Shown here: positions 37,101-48,900 of the stretch, one piece after another
Numbering within the stretch: position 1 is the stretch's first letter
Layout: every line of letters starts with the position of its first letter
NCBI RefSeq assembly: GCF_027244095.1
Contig: NC_069662.1
Span: 56,692,001-56,756,000 of the forward strand
Length of the DNA stretch: 64,000 nt
Direction: 5' to 3'
From: Hemicordylus capensis
Lineage: Eukaryota > Chordata > Lepidosauria > Squamata > Cordylidae
The notes under the pieces: generated by a model
Database searches by the model: none
What the model was told of the DNA's origin: nothing
The model's input: the letters and a program-made list of their open reading frames with translations, nothing else
Program-made: the position numbers and the translations under genes

Positions 37101-40100
37101 GAGGGACTCCATATAATAGCTCCCGTTTTGAAGAGCAACCGTCACCAAGCTCCACCATCTGGAATCTGTCTGAGAGATAGGAGCGAAACCACTGCAAAGC
37201 ACTGTCTCCTTTCCCCAGCTCCCCCAGGAATATCCCCCAGAAGGTTGATGGTATCGAACACCGCCAAGAGATCCAAAAGAACCAGCAGAGTCACACTCCC
37301 TCTATCGATTCCCTGGTACAGTTCAACCATCAGGCTGACCAAGGCAGACTTAACCCCCTAGCCCACTCTAAAGCCAGTTTGAAATGGGTCTATAATCGGT
37401 AGAATTATAGAAATGTAATAAGGAGAATAATTGCTGTAATCAGCTTTGGCCACAGAGTGGCAGTGATACACTACTTTATTTATTTATATTTATATTTATT
37501 TATTTATTTTGGGGTATATCTATCAGACATGGCAATCGGAGAAATAAAAATAGAATAAAAAGGGCCCATTATCCGAATATGAATACAACAAATGTTTATA
37601 TAGTGTACCACTTTTCAAAAAAAGTTCCCAGGGCAGTTTACATAGATCTAAATAAAGAAATAAAATGGCTCCCAAAAGGGCTCACAATTATTTCAGAGAG
37701 AAAGAACATCTTTCCAGAATGTAAAATGTGATGAATATTATTTTCATTCTAAAAAATGCTGCTATATGGAGTGCATCTGAACATGTACAGAGAGCATTCC
37801 TACACTACTGAGTAACTATGATCAAATCTGACACATCTGGCATTATGAAGGAGTACATGCTTCCACATGTTCCTCTCTGGGCACTCAGGACCTCTTCAGA
37901 AGCCTTCCAAGTTCTGCCTATGGAGGTGAAGCCGAGAGTGAGCAGGTAGAGCACCTTTTCAGTTGTGATGCTCTCTGTTGAATTCTGTCCCCAGGGAGAC
38001 TTGCCTGGCACTTCTGTTGTTGTCCTTCAGGCAAAGATTTTTCTGTTCTTCCTGGCAGAGACAATTTTGTGTTAGCACTGTTTAACTGGCCGTCCCTAAT
38101 GTAAAACAGTCATTTTTTCCCCTGTTGTTTTTATTGTATGCCACTTTTTCCCCATTTAAAAATGGCCTAAAAGCATATTAAACAAATGGAGTGCTTCTAG
38201 CTCAGAAGATATGGTTGCTGCCCCAAGATTGTGGAATGCACTCCCCACTAAGATACAATCCTCCCCATCTCTGGCAATTTAAAAAAAAAATCTAAAAACC
38301 CATCTTTTTAACCAAGCTTTCTCAGCCTTTTAAAATTTGTTGGTTTTAGTTTTGTGATTGATTTTAAATTGTTGAATTGTTTTAACTTTTTACATGTGTT
38401 TTAATTGTTTTATGTTAACCGCCCAGAGACGAAAGTTTGGGCGGTATATAAATGTGATGAATAAATAAATAAAATATGGGGCAAGCTGCGGACTAAGCTG
38501 GTCATCACTACGCATGTTGAAATGCTTCAGACAAGTTAGTTATAACTACCACCACTAATTTCAATGGGACTTAATCATGACTAACTTAGTCTAATCCTGC
38601 CCATAGTTTCTAAGAGAGCTGAACCTCAGCTTGGCCACAAAAAGGCAGAAATGAAAGAAATTAAACATGGTGTGGAGGGAAGGTTCTGTTTTTACATGTT
38701 CTGCCAGGTAAAGAGCTATGTGTTGGTTTGAAGAGTCTGCATCCACTTTTACAGAAAGAGCCATAAGACTTTGTAGGCAGCTATTTAGTGGAGTTAGAAA
38801 TGAATTCTGGTCAGTTCCAGTCTACCCAATGGGAATTTTGATAATATGATTGTTTTTAAAAAAATAATAATGCATGAATATTGATATTCATATTCATTAT
38901 TATCACTGCAGGGAGGTAAGATAGGGCTCCTAACAACTGGGAAACCTGCTTATTATTTTAAATCAAAAGGAGAGAGAGAGAAAATAAATGAGAGTGATCT
39001 TCCCCAGATGCACATGTGTGGAGGCGCGTGCACACAGCCAGTAAATATAACTCCGAAGCTTGGGAATCAGAGTTATAAAGCAATGCTTTATCTCAAATAA
39101 TGAAGTAGCGTGGAGATTCAATTAGGCCTGGAATTTGTTGTAGCAACTTTGTGGTTTGGATTTCAAGTCTGAAATGTGTAAGTTTTAAAGGGAAAGCCAT
39201 TTCCCTTTAAAACCTCTTTAACAACAAAAATCAGTGAACCCATCTGTTGTGAATCAAGAGGAACACCAAGAGTGATATAAATGTCTGATTTTAGCTCCTG
39301 TATATCGTTTGTTATGGAGCCATGTGTCTTCAAGAGTTACATCTCCAAATTCTTCAGGGTTAGCTGCAGTCAAAACACCACCAAGTCTTGTAGCACCTTA
39401 AAGACTAACACAGTTATTGTAGCATAAGCTTTTTTGGGCCACTATGGGATGGAGGGGGAAGTGGTGAGCAGAGGAGTGACTTGTCTAAGGACAATAGTGA
39501 GTTCGCGGAAAAGGTGAGATTTGAACCAGTGACTTTTTTGGTCATTGTTCACCACTATGCTATACACTGTTTATTCTCTTGCACAGAGATTGACCTACTG
39601 TTTTATGTAGAAAGCGGAAGGGCAGGGTTGGCAGGTGGTGTCATATATGAGCAAGTGAATAAGCCCCAAATGTTGCAGCTGATGTTCTTAGGTCCCTGTA
39701 GTAAAGTTTCCTGAGTGGCTGTGGGGACAGAGTTGGCATCTGGGATTCTTGCAGGGTTTGGTCCCTGTGTCTCAGTTATTTGTTGTGTTGTTGCCAGTGA
39801 GCCACTGTTTGAGACTGGGGATCTATGCAAGGACAGGCCTACCACCAAGGCCTGCAAGAAGGAAGTGCCAGAAGGGTGGGCTGTAGACCACTGATGATTA
39901 CACTGGGGTGGTTTTCGTTGGGAGTCTAGATTGGAGACAACCAGTGGTGTTCCGTCACATTCTCTTCTGGATCTGTCCTCCAGCTATTGGACTACAACTC
40001 CCTTCACTCCTGGCTATTGGCCACTGTGGTTGGGGATGATGGGAGTTCTAGTCAAACAACAGCTGAAGGGTTGAAGTTGTGCAGGCCTGTCCTATAGTAA

Positions 40101-40242
40101 GTTATTCCTGGGTACCAATCTGACCTTGCAGTCTCTTTCTTTCTTAACTTCTTAGTGCAATAAGTGATTACTTCCGCTCCACAGCAATCCTGCGTTCTGG
40201 ACCCAGCAAGGCATGGAAAGATGGGCATTTCATTTTCCTTAA

Positions 40243-40289
<47 letters not shown>

Positions 40290-43200
40290 GATTGATCTTA
40301 TTATTGGAAGATTTCTGTGCCAAGTGTGGCCAAACGGACACTCTCCAGCTGTTGTGGGACTGTAACTCCCATCACCCTCACTACAGTTTTTTGCAGTTGG
40401 CGATTATGGGAGTTGTAGTCCTGCAAGAGCTGGAGAGCCTCAAGTTGTCTGAGGCCCCAGTTCTAGGCTGTTTTCCTGCTAGTTCTTCTAACTCTAAGTG
40501 GAAACTCAGGGAAGAAAGTAAACAGTTGTGAGTTAAAATCTCTGCTGTATGACCTCTTGGCCATGCCCTTCTTAAAGAGTAAATACTGTTTGGAGCTGAA
40601 GCCTTTAGGCTGATCAAGTGACTGGTTTTTTGTTTGGTTTCCCCCCTCTCTGTGGACTCCTGCAAACTAGCAACACTTGAGTTCCTAACAGAGACAAGTG
40701 TCTTGAGTTCCTGTGTCACCCATGTGTTGATTCTTTTCCACCTTTTTGTTTTGGAAACCCTGTTTAGAGACAGAACTCCTAGAATCACATGCCTGTATTA
40801 TGATTTGCTGCCCTCTGTTTTCTTGAACAGCAAACACATCTACCTCCTTTCCCCCCCTCTCTTTTTGCTGAAATGTTGCTGGGTATATCTTCAGAAGTGA
40901 CACCTTTTGGTGTCTCTGGATAAAGTTCCTTCTTTGGTGTACCTAAACAACCTTTCCTCTGTCTCCTCAGGTCTTTGTGCATGTCTACATGAAGATTGAC
41001 TATGGGTGCTTCCCCGGTGGGAAGGATATCCTGTGCGATCTCCGCAAGCAATATGGCAGCATACAGTTCAACTTTAACTCCCAAGCAGCGACCTGCTCTG
41101 TCAAAGGGCCCTTCACGGAGTTGGAGGCCTTCAGCTCAGAGTTGCTGAGATGCCTCAGGGGCAAGCAAAGGATAAGCAATTCCACAGTACAGAGCGGGAG
41201 ATCTGCAAACAAGGTTGCAGGAAGTAGAGTGCTGGAGATGCAGGAAGAGAAGGAGAAGAAGAATGGGAAGGGTGTCGCTGGGAGTGCATTACCACATAGA
41301 AACCCCACGGAGAGCAACACAGAGCCTCTGGAGGACTTCTCCCTCGTGATAGACTCTGACATTTATCTTTATATGCAGACATTCTGCAGGAAGGAGCTTA
41401 GCAACATTTTGCAGCGTCACCAAGTAGATGTGGTGGATGTCAATAATGATGGTGTCACCACCCTCTATCTGCAAGCGGCATCTGTTGAGGCTGGGGGGGT
41501 GAGTGCCCTCGTTGCTGCTCACCTGGCAGTCTCTCAGCTCTCCCAGCAACTTGAGATCACTCTGCGGAAAGAGAAGATCAGCAAGAGAGACTTGGGGGCT
41601 GGTGGCGGCAAAGGGCTTCCCGCGGAGCTTCAGGACCTCTGCCCACTGCTCTTGTGTCTTGAGGATGAAGGGCATTTCTATCTCATTGGGAATTTGGTTG
41701 AAGTTTCCCGAGCTAAACAATACATCCAAGATGTCATTGCTGCAAGGGGTATGGTGCAGGATCCTCAGAAAGCTGATGACCCACACGCTGCAGGGTTGGC
41801 GCTAATCCAGGGTAGGAGTCCTGTGCCAGCCCAGCCCAAGTCCCCTGAAGAATCTGTGCCAAGGAAACTGAGCTCACCAAGATCCAATGGCAAATCTGAA
41901 TGCAAACTGGCTGCCAAATTCAGCTCCAGGGCCTCCTGTTCATATTTGCCAAATCAGGGTACCCTATTGGAAGGGCAGCTTTCTCAAGACTTGTCTCATA
42001 CTGCTGATTCCCAGACTCCAGATAGCCAACCTTTACCACAGGTTATGGCTGCTGCTCCCAGATCAGAGAGCCAGATTAGGCAATCCGCCAAGTTGGGGAG
42101 CGCACCACCTGGGATGAAAGTAGAGCCCTCACAGCGCATCTCCAGGGGCACTATGTTGGGTACTGAGGGCCGGACCAGCATTGGTTTCACTCAGACTGCA
42201 CCCCTGCATGTAGCCTCCAGCACCCTCAGGTCCTTGAACCTGTTTGACACCACAGGCGCTGTAGACCTGAAGGCTCCAGAAACCAGACCCCTCCTCAGAA
42301 GGTCCAACAGCTCCTTGTTGCTAAAGCATCAGACCAGCAGTGAGCCCAAGGCTGAGCCATCATGGCCGTCAGCCAGGGTCAGTGAGCACCATTTACAGCA
42401 GAAGGATCTCCGCCATACTTTGCAGGAGGAGATGGGCAAGGGAGGGATGACACGGATGGCGGGAGACTTCAGAGTGGAATCCTGGGTTACTGAACAAGGA
42501 CTCTCCAGCCCCACTTCACTGCCAGTCCAAAGGAATGATGGGGATTGGATGGGGCCTTCCGCCATGCAGAAGGTGGAGGCTCTTGCAGCACATCCTGATT
42601 ACATCTGTGGGAGCTTCAGCTACTCTGAGCTGGCCATGGAGGGACCTGATGATGAAGCCCTGGCTCATCTGTGCAGCTACCTAAGGGAGTGCCATGACCA
42701 GGTTCTCATCAACCGAGACAGGTACAAGCTGGAGCTTGCTTACCCACGCGAGGTGAAGTTGCAGGTTGTGGAAGCGTTCCGCTTCTTCTCTGCCCAGAGG
42801 GTGGCTGCCTTGAGTGAGCAGCGCCTTTCTCATGGTTCACAGCAAGGGAGTCATCAGGATGAGCTTTCCAGCCCAGCAATCCAGAGGAGCCCCCCGAAGG
42901 AGAGCAGCAGAGCCAGCCTGCTAGAGAATCCACCTCACCTAAGCAGCCTTGCTGGAGAGAGACCATCTTCCCAGCACCAGAGATTCCTAGATCTCAATGG
43001 TTTCCAGCCCACAGTAGCACAGACTTTGCCGAGTGATCAGAGAGCGTGGCCAAGCAAGACCCTGGACAAGGTCCCAGATGCCATCAAGCAGGGCCGTCCG
43101 GGGAAGTCAGCTATCGAGGTCAAGCGGGGATTGCCAGACAAGTTCCATTTTGGAAGAGACCGGGGCAAAGAGAGGTGTGGCCGTGAAGCAGAGTGGGGTC

Positions 43201-46200
43201 CCTCATCCCTGCCTCTTCTGCCCTTGAGCTTTTCTGCCCCCGTGTCACTGCAGGCAATAGGCAAGCGCTCCCCCCCAGCTGGAGAAGGCGAGGCCTCCGA
43301 TTTGGACCGAAGAGCTGCCAGCCCAGGGAGGGAGCCCCCCACTGGCGAATGTGAGCTGTGCCGTAGCACCCAGGCTGCCACATCCCGTTCCCCCTGTGGC
43401 CACGCCCTTTGCGAGGCGTGCTTCTCAGTAGGCGGTGTTCCCCCACCCTGCTGCCGTGCCTCCCCTGCTGCCATCCCTGGAAGCTTCACAGCTACAACCA
43501 TTTCACAGAGCCTCCCTGGGTACTTCCGAGATCCGACCCTCAAAATAACCTACAACATTCCCAGCGGTGTACAGCAGGCAAGTACCCAGCTCTCCACCCC
43601 ACCTCAGCCCCCATCCTGCCTACCGCAAGTGGCAGCCAGGAAGTTTTCAGTTTTGCAACAGGTTACTTAATTGTGCCTCTTGCCAATATGATGAGAGCCC
43701 CACCAGGAATTCCTTTGGATCCAGTGGATCCCATCCGACATCCATGGTGTCCCATGCTCTGATCTCTGCTTTAGACATGGAATGTGTTAACGGCTTCTTT
43801 GCCAACAAGGCGCCAGGCCGTTTCAGAAAAATAAAAGCAATGACGAGGGTTCCCTTATATTTATGGTTTTGTATATTCTGCCCTGAGCAAATTCAAATAC
43901 TGCACCAAGAATAGCAGAATCCTTCAGCATGACTAAATGAAACACTTGCTCGTTTTGCAAACTTTATTCTACTTCAGATAGCTGTGTGGAGGAGTGAGTC
44001 AGGCCTGTGCAAGTCACAGAGATCCCATCCTGTAGTGCCCAGTTGCACCTCTGTCCCCACCCAGCATCTGGGATTTAATGAGACAGTGCTAATATTCTGG
44101 CAAGCCCATGTTTGTAGCTGTAAAAATGTGAAATTCTTGATTTTTAAAGAACTGAAAAATGGAGATTTGTTTTTCAAGATGCTGAATGCGGTGCCACTCT
44201 TGTTTTCTAAAAATGTTAAGGATCTAGTCCTCATGGCTGGTTGATGTTTTGCTTTTATTATCTCTCTAGCACTTTTCAGTGGATCAGCTGTTTCACAGTT
44301 GAATTGAAAAACTTGGCAATGTGTGGTAAAGGCCCAGAAGCTAGAGCAGGGTTGGACAGAGTTTCTATTGATCAATGCATATGACTTTCCTGCCCTGAAC
44401 AGCTCCCTCCCCACCCATTTCTGTAGCTGCTGTATCTTGTCCAGGGAAAGATAGGTTTGAGATTGTTTGGGCAGCACTTGTGACAATCTCAGAAGCCAAA
44501 AGACAGATCAAGCTGAATGTCCATTGGTACATCGATACATTGTGTAACTTTCTTTCCCTTCCCATGACTAACATAAGCAGAATAAATTATGTAATATAGG
44601 CAATAAACAAAGTAGCTTATTGGCACAGTCTGTATAAGCTGCAGGCTTCAGCTTTGCACTGTACAGAATGTTGCTATTTTGTTTAGCAAGGAGATCCTCG
44701 TCCTTAATCCTACTGGCCATTAGCCAACCATTTTCTGGGACGTCATCCCATCTTCCCCATTCCCCCCCCCCCCAAGTTTGGAATTCTCATTCTTTGAAAT
44801 CCTGATAGTTGAAGGGAGAATGAAATGAACAATTAATTATATATGCAAACTTGCATGATCTGAAGAACCGATTCTGACCCTTAGATTTTTGAAGTTTCTT
44901 GTGGCCAAAATGGTTCTGGTGTTCTTGGCAGGGTGGGTGTGAATCCATTGATTTCAACCTGCAAAGGGGCTTAAGCCCAGCTTTTTGACACTTCTCATCC
45001 AGTTTTCCAATTGACCTGTTGGTTGAGGTCTCCTACTCAGGTGCTAACCAGTTCTTTCCTTTCTCCCTCCTGCCTTCCCCTCCAAAGGCTCGAGATCCTC
45101 ACCCAGGACATCCGTACCGAGGAGGCTACTTTGAGGCCTTTCTCCCCGACAACCCAGAGGGGCAGCGGTTGATGGTGCTCCTGCGTAAGGCGTTTGAGCG
45201 TGGTCTGACATTCCAAATCCAAACCTGTGGCTCAGAAGAGAGGGTGGCCTGGGGGCTGATCCCCCACAAGACCTCCATGGAGGGAGGCAAAAGCAGGTGC
45301 ATGTGCTGAGGACAGATGCAGCTGGTTAATGGTGGACATGAGGCTTTGTATGCATTTCATGAAAGGGAGTTGCAGGGGCGAGATGGGTGGAATGGACAGG
45401 CAATAACTACCACATGTTGATTTTCAAGAAGCCCAGATATGTGGCTGTAGGCAGTGCTGTGTGCCTCCATTCTGCAAGATTGTATTAAAACCACAGGATG
45501 GGGTCATGGGTGAGAGAATGTTTGAGTAAGCATGAAGGAAGAGGAAGGAAGTAGCAGGTTTGGTAAGGATGGTGAAATGTTAACGGGTGGCAAAGGGAAG
45601 GCAAAACTACTCAATTCTATTTTGCCTCGGCCTTCTCCAAAAAGGGGAACATGTGCTACTTGATAAAAGCAACGTGAATGGTAAAGGGTCAGAATTGCAG
45701 CTCAAGACTGATCAGGAGTTGGGCCAGAAACACCTATCTACTTTACAGGCATTCAGTTCTTCAGAGTCAGATAGATTGCATCCTTCAGTAGAAAGAAAGA
45801 AAAAAGTTTCTAGTGTATTTTTGGAACCTCTGATTACCATCTTTGATAAATCCCAGAGCAAGGAAATGTAGGAAAAAACAATACAAAAGCTTAGGAGTCT
45901 ATATACTCACAAATGCTAAAAAGCCTTACAAATATTCTGTACCCAGGCGCTGTGGTTATGCATGTTTAGCAGATCAGCATAATATAGTTCAGTTTTGCTT
46001 CTCAGAGGAAGGGTAGGATAGTAAATTTCAGCCCCAGCTCCTGATCAGGTTGGTACCAAGTTGGCCCCTGCCCCTTTGGCTGATTGGATGGTGGTGGCAA
46101 CTTCTCTCACCTTCCTTAGGGTAGGCAGAAGACCGATAACCAAAGGATGTAGCTGTTCCAGCCACTTCCCCGGCATTCCACTGCTGTCTCCACATTCAGC

Positions 46201-47985
46201 TTGTGATCAGTGACAAAACTTTGATCCTTTTCACATGCACTCTTACCAAGCCATGGGTAGTTGAACATTTTTTATTATTTTTTAAAATGCAGAACTTTGC
46301 ATTTGTCTCAGTTGAATTTCATTTTGTTCATTTCAGCCCAGTTTCCATTCTGCTAAGCTCATTTTGAATTTTATTTTTGTCTAAGGGATTCATGGGTGTC
46401 TGGTGCGGGGGCAGTCCTATTTAATTCAATGGCGCTTACTTCCTGCTAAGTAGGTAGGGGGGCTGCAGTTTCCCTGCCCCACCCAAAGTCCTGCAGATGC
46501 CTATTTGTGTCGTAACATGTTAAATATGATAAACAGCCCTGCTGGATCAGGCTCAAGGCCCATCTAGTCCAGTGGGCTAGGGCTGAACTTCAATATCCCT
46601 TCAATGTGCTCTTCTTCTGAGAAGCATCTACAAGTCTGTTGGACTCCATCCACCCTTACATCTAAGTCAGTGACAAAAATGTTGATGAGTCCTGGGCCCA
46701 GGACAGAACCCCAAATGGCACCTCATTTGAATCTTCTCTCCAATTTCATGAGGAGCTATTGATGAATATTCTGAGTGTACAGTTTTCTAACCAGCTGTGA
46801 ATCCATCTGAGTGATGGTAGTATAATCTAACCTCCATTCTACACATCTGCTAACCAAAGTATCATGGAGAACTTGGTAAAATGCTTCACTGAAATCCAGC
46901 TAAATTGCATCCACAGCATTCTCACAATCTATGAAGCTAGTAACTTGGTGGGGGGAGGTAAGATCAGTCTAGCATGATCACTGTTCTAGTATATTCCCTG
47001 CTGTCAAAGTCAGACTGGCTGTGTTTCAGTTCCCCAGATCGTCCTTCCCCACTTCTGAATATTGGGACACTATTAATTCCCAGGCTTGTAGCATATCACG
47101 CATTCTATAGAATAGATACCATAAAGCTGTATGGAATCTAAACCATACCCCTCCCCACTGCATCTTACACAAAGTTCCACACCATCTCCAACAAGTAGCT
47201 CTTCATTTTGTAGAGAAACACCCTGCTGGCTCTTGCCCTATTCCTAGTTGCTTGGGATCGTCATAGCCTTCAGTGCCTCTCTTTAAATTCAGGGCACCAA
47301 CCTGGGAAATTTTCTGACAGCTGTTCATGCATCCATACACTGCTGTACCTGTTGCTGAATAGTTCCTTTATTAATAGAGTGCTCTATGGGGCCCCTTTGT
47401 GGGGTAAACCAATGTAAAAGGGCTGCAATGTGTGAGTGTGGTTTAGATGAAAGGATTGCACATCTTCTCGAAGTTTACTAATATTTCACTAATAAAGTTT
47501 ACTGTGTGTACCTAGGAAGCTGCCTTATACCAAGTCAGACCATTGACCCATCTGGCTCAGTACTGTCTACCCAGACTGGCAGCGGCTTCTCCAAGGTTGC
47601 AGGCAGGAGTCTCTGTCAGCCCTATCTTGTAGCTGCCAGGGAGGGAACTTGGGACCTTCTGCATGCAAGCTTGCAGGTGCTCTTCCCAGAGCGGCTCCAT
47701 CCCGAAGAGGAATACCTTACAGTGCTCACATATAGTCTCCCATTCAAATATAAATGAGGGTGGCCCCTGCTTAGCAAAGGGGACAATTCATACCTGCTAC
47801 CACAAGACCAGCTCTCTGGCCATGTACATATTGATGCTATTCTGTTATGGCCTATGGCTAGTACGATCAAGTTGTATCTGATTTGTATGTCTTCTGGTTT
47901 GCTTCCTACTTGTAGAAATGGTTACCCAGATGCCCAGTATCTCCAGCATGTCCGCCTGAAGCTGAAAGAGTTGAAGATTGAATGA
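30957..47985 (+). CDS. RBM43/NMI-like RING-DTC (Deltex-family) E3 ubiquitin ligase, predicted 1056 aa
   Basis: Coding exons 30957-31137, 32240-32343, 40971-43577, 45088-45296, 47916-47985 join in frame. Residues 1-95: RRM/NID-like module (TVRVRGFPTDLPP...NGGGEIVNIEF...FEDAAG|VTQQV). 96-160 and 217-347: segments resembling RBM43 (LVIDSDIYLYM, then YLIGNLVEVSRAKQYI). 348-630: low-complexity Ser/Pro/Gln linker. About 632-708: a further KH-like segment. 889-923: RING finger with an unusual last ligand pair. 931-1056: Deltex C-terminal domain (LPGYF...HPGHPYRG...FLPDN.EG...W.LIPHKTS...GYPDAQYL). Its likely role is ubiquitin transfer in interferon-driven defence, as for DTX3L; the substrate is unknown. 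DTX3L is about 740 aa and has a different N-terminus. A probable non-coding exon ends at 26866 beside an ISRE; a 5' UTR exon probably starts at 30799. The third coding intron uses a GC donor. No human gene occupies this place. Confidence 0.9.
32637..32900 (-). repeat. Sauria SINE, near full length
   Basis: Antisense copy with both ends: BovB/RTE-like tail 'gtgccatcgagttggtgtcg', body 'tctttggtagaatacaggag' and 'atagtctgggaaacatacca', and tRNA-like head with B box 'ggattcgaacc' near 32836. The clearest copy in the window and the best single marker of squamate origin. Confidence 0.9.
33100..34700. other. intronic stretch with nothing recognised
   Basis: No gene-like or repeat-like landmarks that I can support; A/T-rich, with only short open frames. 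Confidence 0.4.
34705..34945 (-). repeat. LINE 3'-end repeat (CR1/L2 type)
   Basis: Antisense: 'tatttataaaccacttatca', 'aaagttctcaaagtggctta', 'gtgctgggggtgaattgggc', 'cagttgctctccccctgcta'. Confidence 0.7.
35925..36145 (+). repeat. MIR-like tRNA SINE, diverged
   Basis: 'agagagccaatgtcaatata', 'gagttggacttggatcacag', B-box-like 'gggttcaaatacctgc', tail 'tataaactgccccaagctgt' followed by 'cagcaggatacataaata'. Confidence 0.6.
36155..37385 (-). repeat. L2-type LINE fragment with reverse-transcriptase remnants
   Basis: Antisense LINE. On the minus strand it reads, in order, DTINLLGD and YADDTQIYFS-type motifs (reverse transcriptase), 'LGVLLDPGLTLVSQV', 'VTSSLDYCNALYVGLPL', a 'GLWNALPTDI' block, then an A/T-rich 3' end 'accaccccatccagag' on the plus strand. 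Frames are broken in several places and the 5' portion is absent, so it cannot move. Confidence 0.85.
37590..37690 (-). repeat. LINE 3'-end remnant (CR1/L2 type)
   Basis: 'tttatatagtgtaccacttt', 'agttcccagggcagtttaca', 'aataaaatggctcccaaaag' match the family at 205. Confidence 0.6.
37700..38475 (+). repeat. L2-type LINE 3' region(s)
   Basis: 37860-38190 gives 'ctcaggacctcttcagaagc', 'ttttcagttgtgatgctctc', 'caggcaaagatttttctgtt' and a first tail 'ttattgtatgccactttttc'. 38190-38475 gives 'aagattgtggaatgcactcc', 'accaagctttctcagcc' and the terminal 'taaccgcccagagacgaaag' with (aaat)n. These are two adjacent plus-oriented 3' fragments. Confidence 0.7.
38480..39955. other. intronic stretch with nothing firmly recognised
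   Basis: A segment near 39360-39560 ('accaagtcttgtagcacctt', 'taaagactaacacagttatt') has the flavour of an interspersed repeat, but no family can be named. No coding signal. Confidence 0.35.
39960..40447. mobile_element. two hAT-like MITE copies around a (GT)n microsatellite
   Basis: 39960-40085: 'ttggactacaactcccttca' pairs with 'gatgatgggagttctagtca'. 40318-40447: 'gtgggactgtaactcccatc' pairs with 'ttatgggagttgtagtcctg', with outer arms 'ctctccagctgttgtg'/'caagagctggagag'. A (GT)n run lies at 40243-40284 between them. Confidence 0.65.
40971..43577 (+). CDS. 2.6-kb central exon of the RBM43/Deltex-like gene
   Basis: Acceptor gtctcctcag ends at 40970. The open frame runs 869 codons, phase 0 at both ends, and is closed by CAG|GCAAGT, a GC-type donor. 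If read through, the frame ends at a stop 93 bases later, which would delete the core of the DTC domain. The exon carries the RBM43-like block, the low-complexity linker, the second KH-like segment, the RING (Cys889, Cys892, Cys904, His906, Cys909, Cys912, Cys922, Cys923) and the first strand-rich part of the DTC. A single giant exon holding most of the protein is unlike the multi-exon IFI35 next door. Confidence 0.9.
45088..45296 (+). CDS. DTC-core exon of the RBM43/Deltex-like gene
   Basis: Encodes residues 965-1033: HPGHPYRGGYFEAFLPDN, an EGQRLMVLL helix, LTFQIQ, and VAWGLIPHKTS. This is the diagnostic block of Deltex C-terminal domains, including the histidine of the HKT motif (His1024). 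Acceptor cccctccaaag, donor gtgcat, phase 2 at the 3' end. Confidence 0.92.
45740..45870 (+). repeat. CR1 LINE coding fragment
   Basis: The plus-strand frame reads SSESDRLHPSVERK..., then EPLITIFDKS, which matches the inter-domain linker of CR1 ORF2 (…LHPRVL…EPLSIIFEKS). A short intronic relic with no flanking CR1 body visible. Confidence 0.6.
46250..47055 (-). repeat. CR1-like LINE reverse-transcriptase remnant
   Basis: Antisense text 'agtcctgggcccaggacaga' reads on the minus strand as a GSVLGP-type reverse-transcriptase motif. Following blocks 'gaatccatctgagtgatggt', 'aaaatgcttcactgaaatcc' and 'tcagactggctgtgtttcag' fit a decayed CR1-like ORF2. A CR1 3'-type scrap ('cagccctgctggatcaggct') lies inside at 46540. 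Confidence 0.6.
47513..47817 (+). repeat. interspersed repeat (same family as 4780 and 23137)
   Basis: From 'taggaagctgccttatacca' to 'ctaccacaagaccagctctc'. It ends about 100 bases before the last coding exon of the Deltex-like gene. Confidence 0.75.
47916..47985 (+). CDS. last coding exon of the RBM43/Deltex-like gene
   Basis: Acceptor ttcctacttgtag ends at 47915. It encodes (R)NGYPDAQYLQHVRLKLKELKIE and stop, the C-terminal GYPD..YL motif and helix of Deltex proteins. The first base completes the split Arg codon. Confidence 0.93.
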
Positions 47986-48900
47986 AGATAGACCCTCTCC
48001 ACCCCAAGCACTTTGGGAACCTTTGACAGCCAACTACCATCATCCCTGCTTGGTACCAGAAGAGTTTGAAGATTCCTTTTTTCTTCTGGGATAAACTAAA
48101 GACATCCTCTAGTTTGGCATGTGCCTCTCTCAAACTCCTGCTTTGGCAGATTTAGAGTTCTAATGGACCCTCTCCAGTTCCAACCATTAGCACGTACCCT
48201 GCTGCTGCCGCTGCCGCCACCACACCATATCACCACTACTTCTGCTTCTTTCTTCAGCTTCTTGCTGTATTAAGGAGCACCTGCTGCAGGCACTGTGACC
48301 AACCTTGCAAAAACCTCCCTCCCTGGGAACGGTTTGCATGGAAAACAATCTTGCTGAGATAGAGACACTGATTTTAGCATGAAGGCTCTTTTACAGAAAC
48401 AACATGCTAAATTGGGAAGTCACATGAGGGAACTGTACCACTTGAATTTTTTAGTCTTTGGTGGCATCTTGGGCCTCTTCAGTTACTTAGACATTGCCAA
48501 CTCCTCTGAGACTTTAAAAAATCCCCTTTTTAAAAAATCCACATCTGGGCCTGCTTTGAGCAGGGTGCTGAAGTGAAGGATACAGATGTGAGCAGGTATC
48601 ACACAAAAGGGGGAAATAATTTCTTTCCTCTACAGTTTGGCACATGATTTCCCCTTGCAGATGTTATCTTGCACACATAAAAAACAGATACACAAATCAG
48701 GCCTGAGGCTCACTCGGACTAAAGCTGATACAGAAGCGATTGAGGAAGGAGTCTCCCAGCCTTTCACATGTGGGGGCTTCTAGGCTTGGGGCAGAAATAG
48801 ACATCCTCAGGGAGACAGGCAGACAGTTGGAAACAGCCTTTGCCCTCTTCTCTCCACACTCATGCTTGGTCTTGCAGCCTGTGCAGTTGGAAGAGTTGCA

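Noticed and set aside
36391-37342. Reverse-transcriptase-like minus-strand frames as a gene
   Set aside because: Fragmentary L2-type LINE ORF with broken frames and a LINE 3' end; not a host gene.
43578-43670. Genuine C-terminus of the large Deltex-like exon at the stop at 43668
   Set aside because: The extra 30 codons show no similarity to anything, while splicing at the GC donor restores a complete DTC domain in frame.
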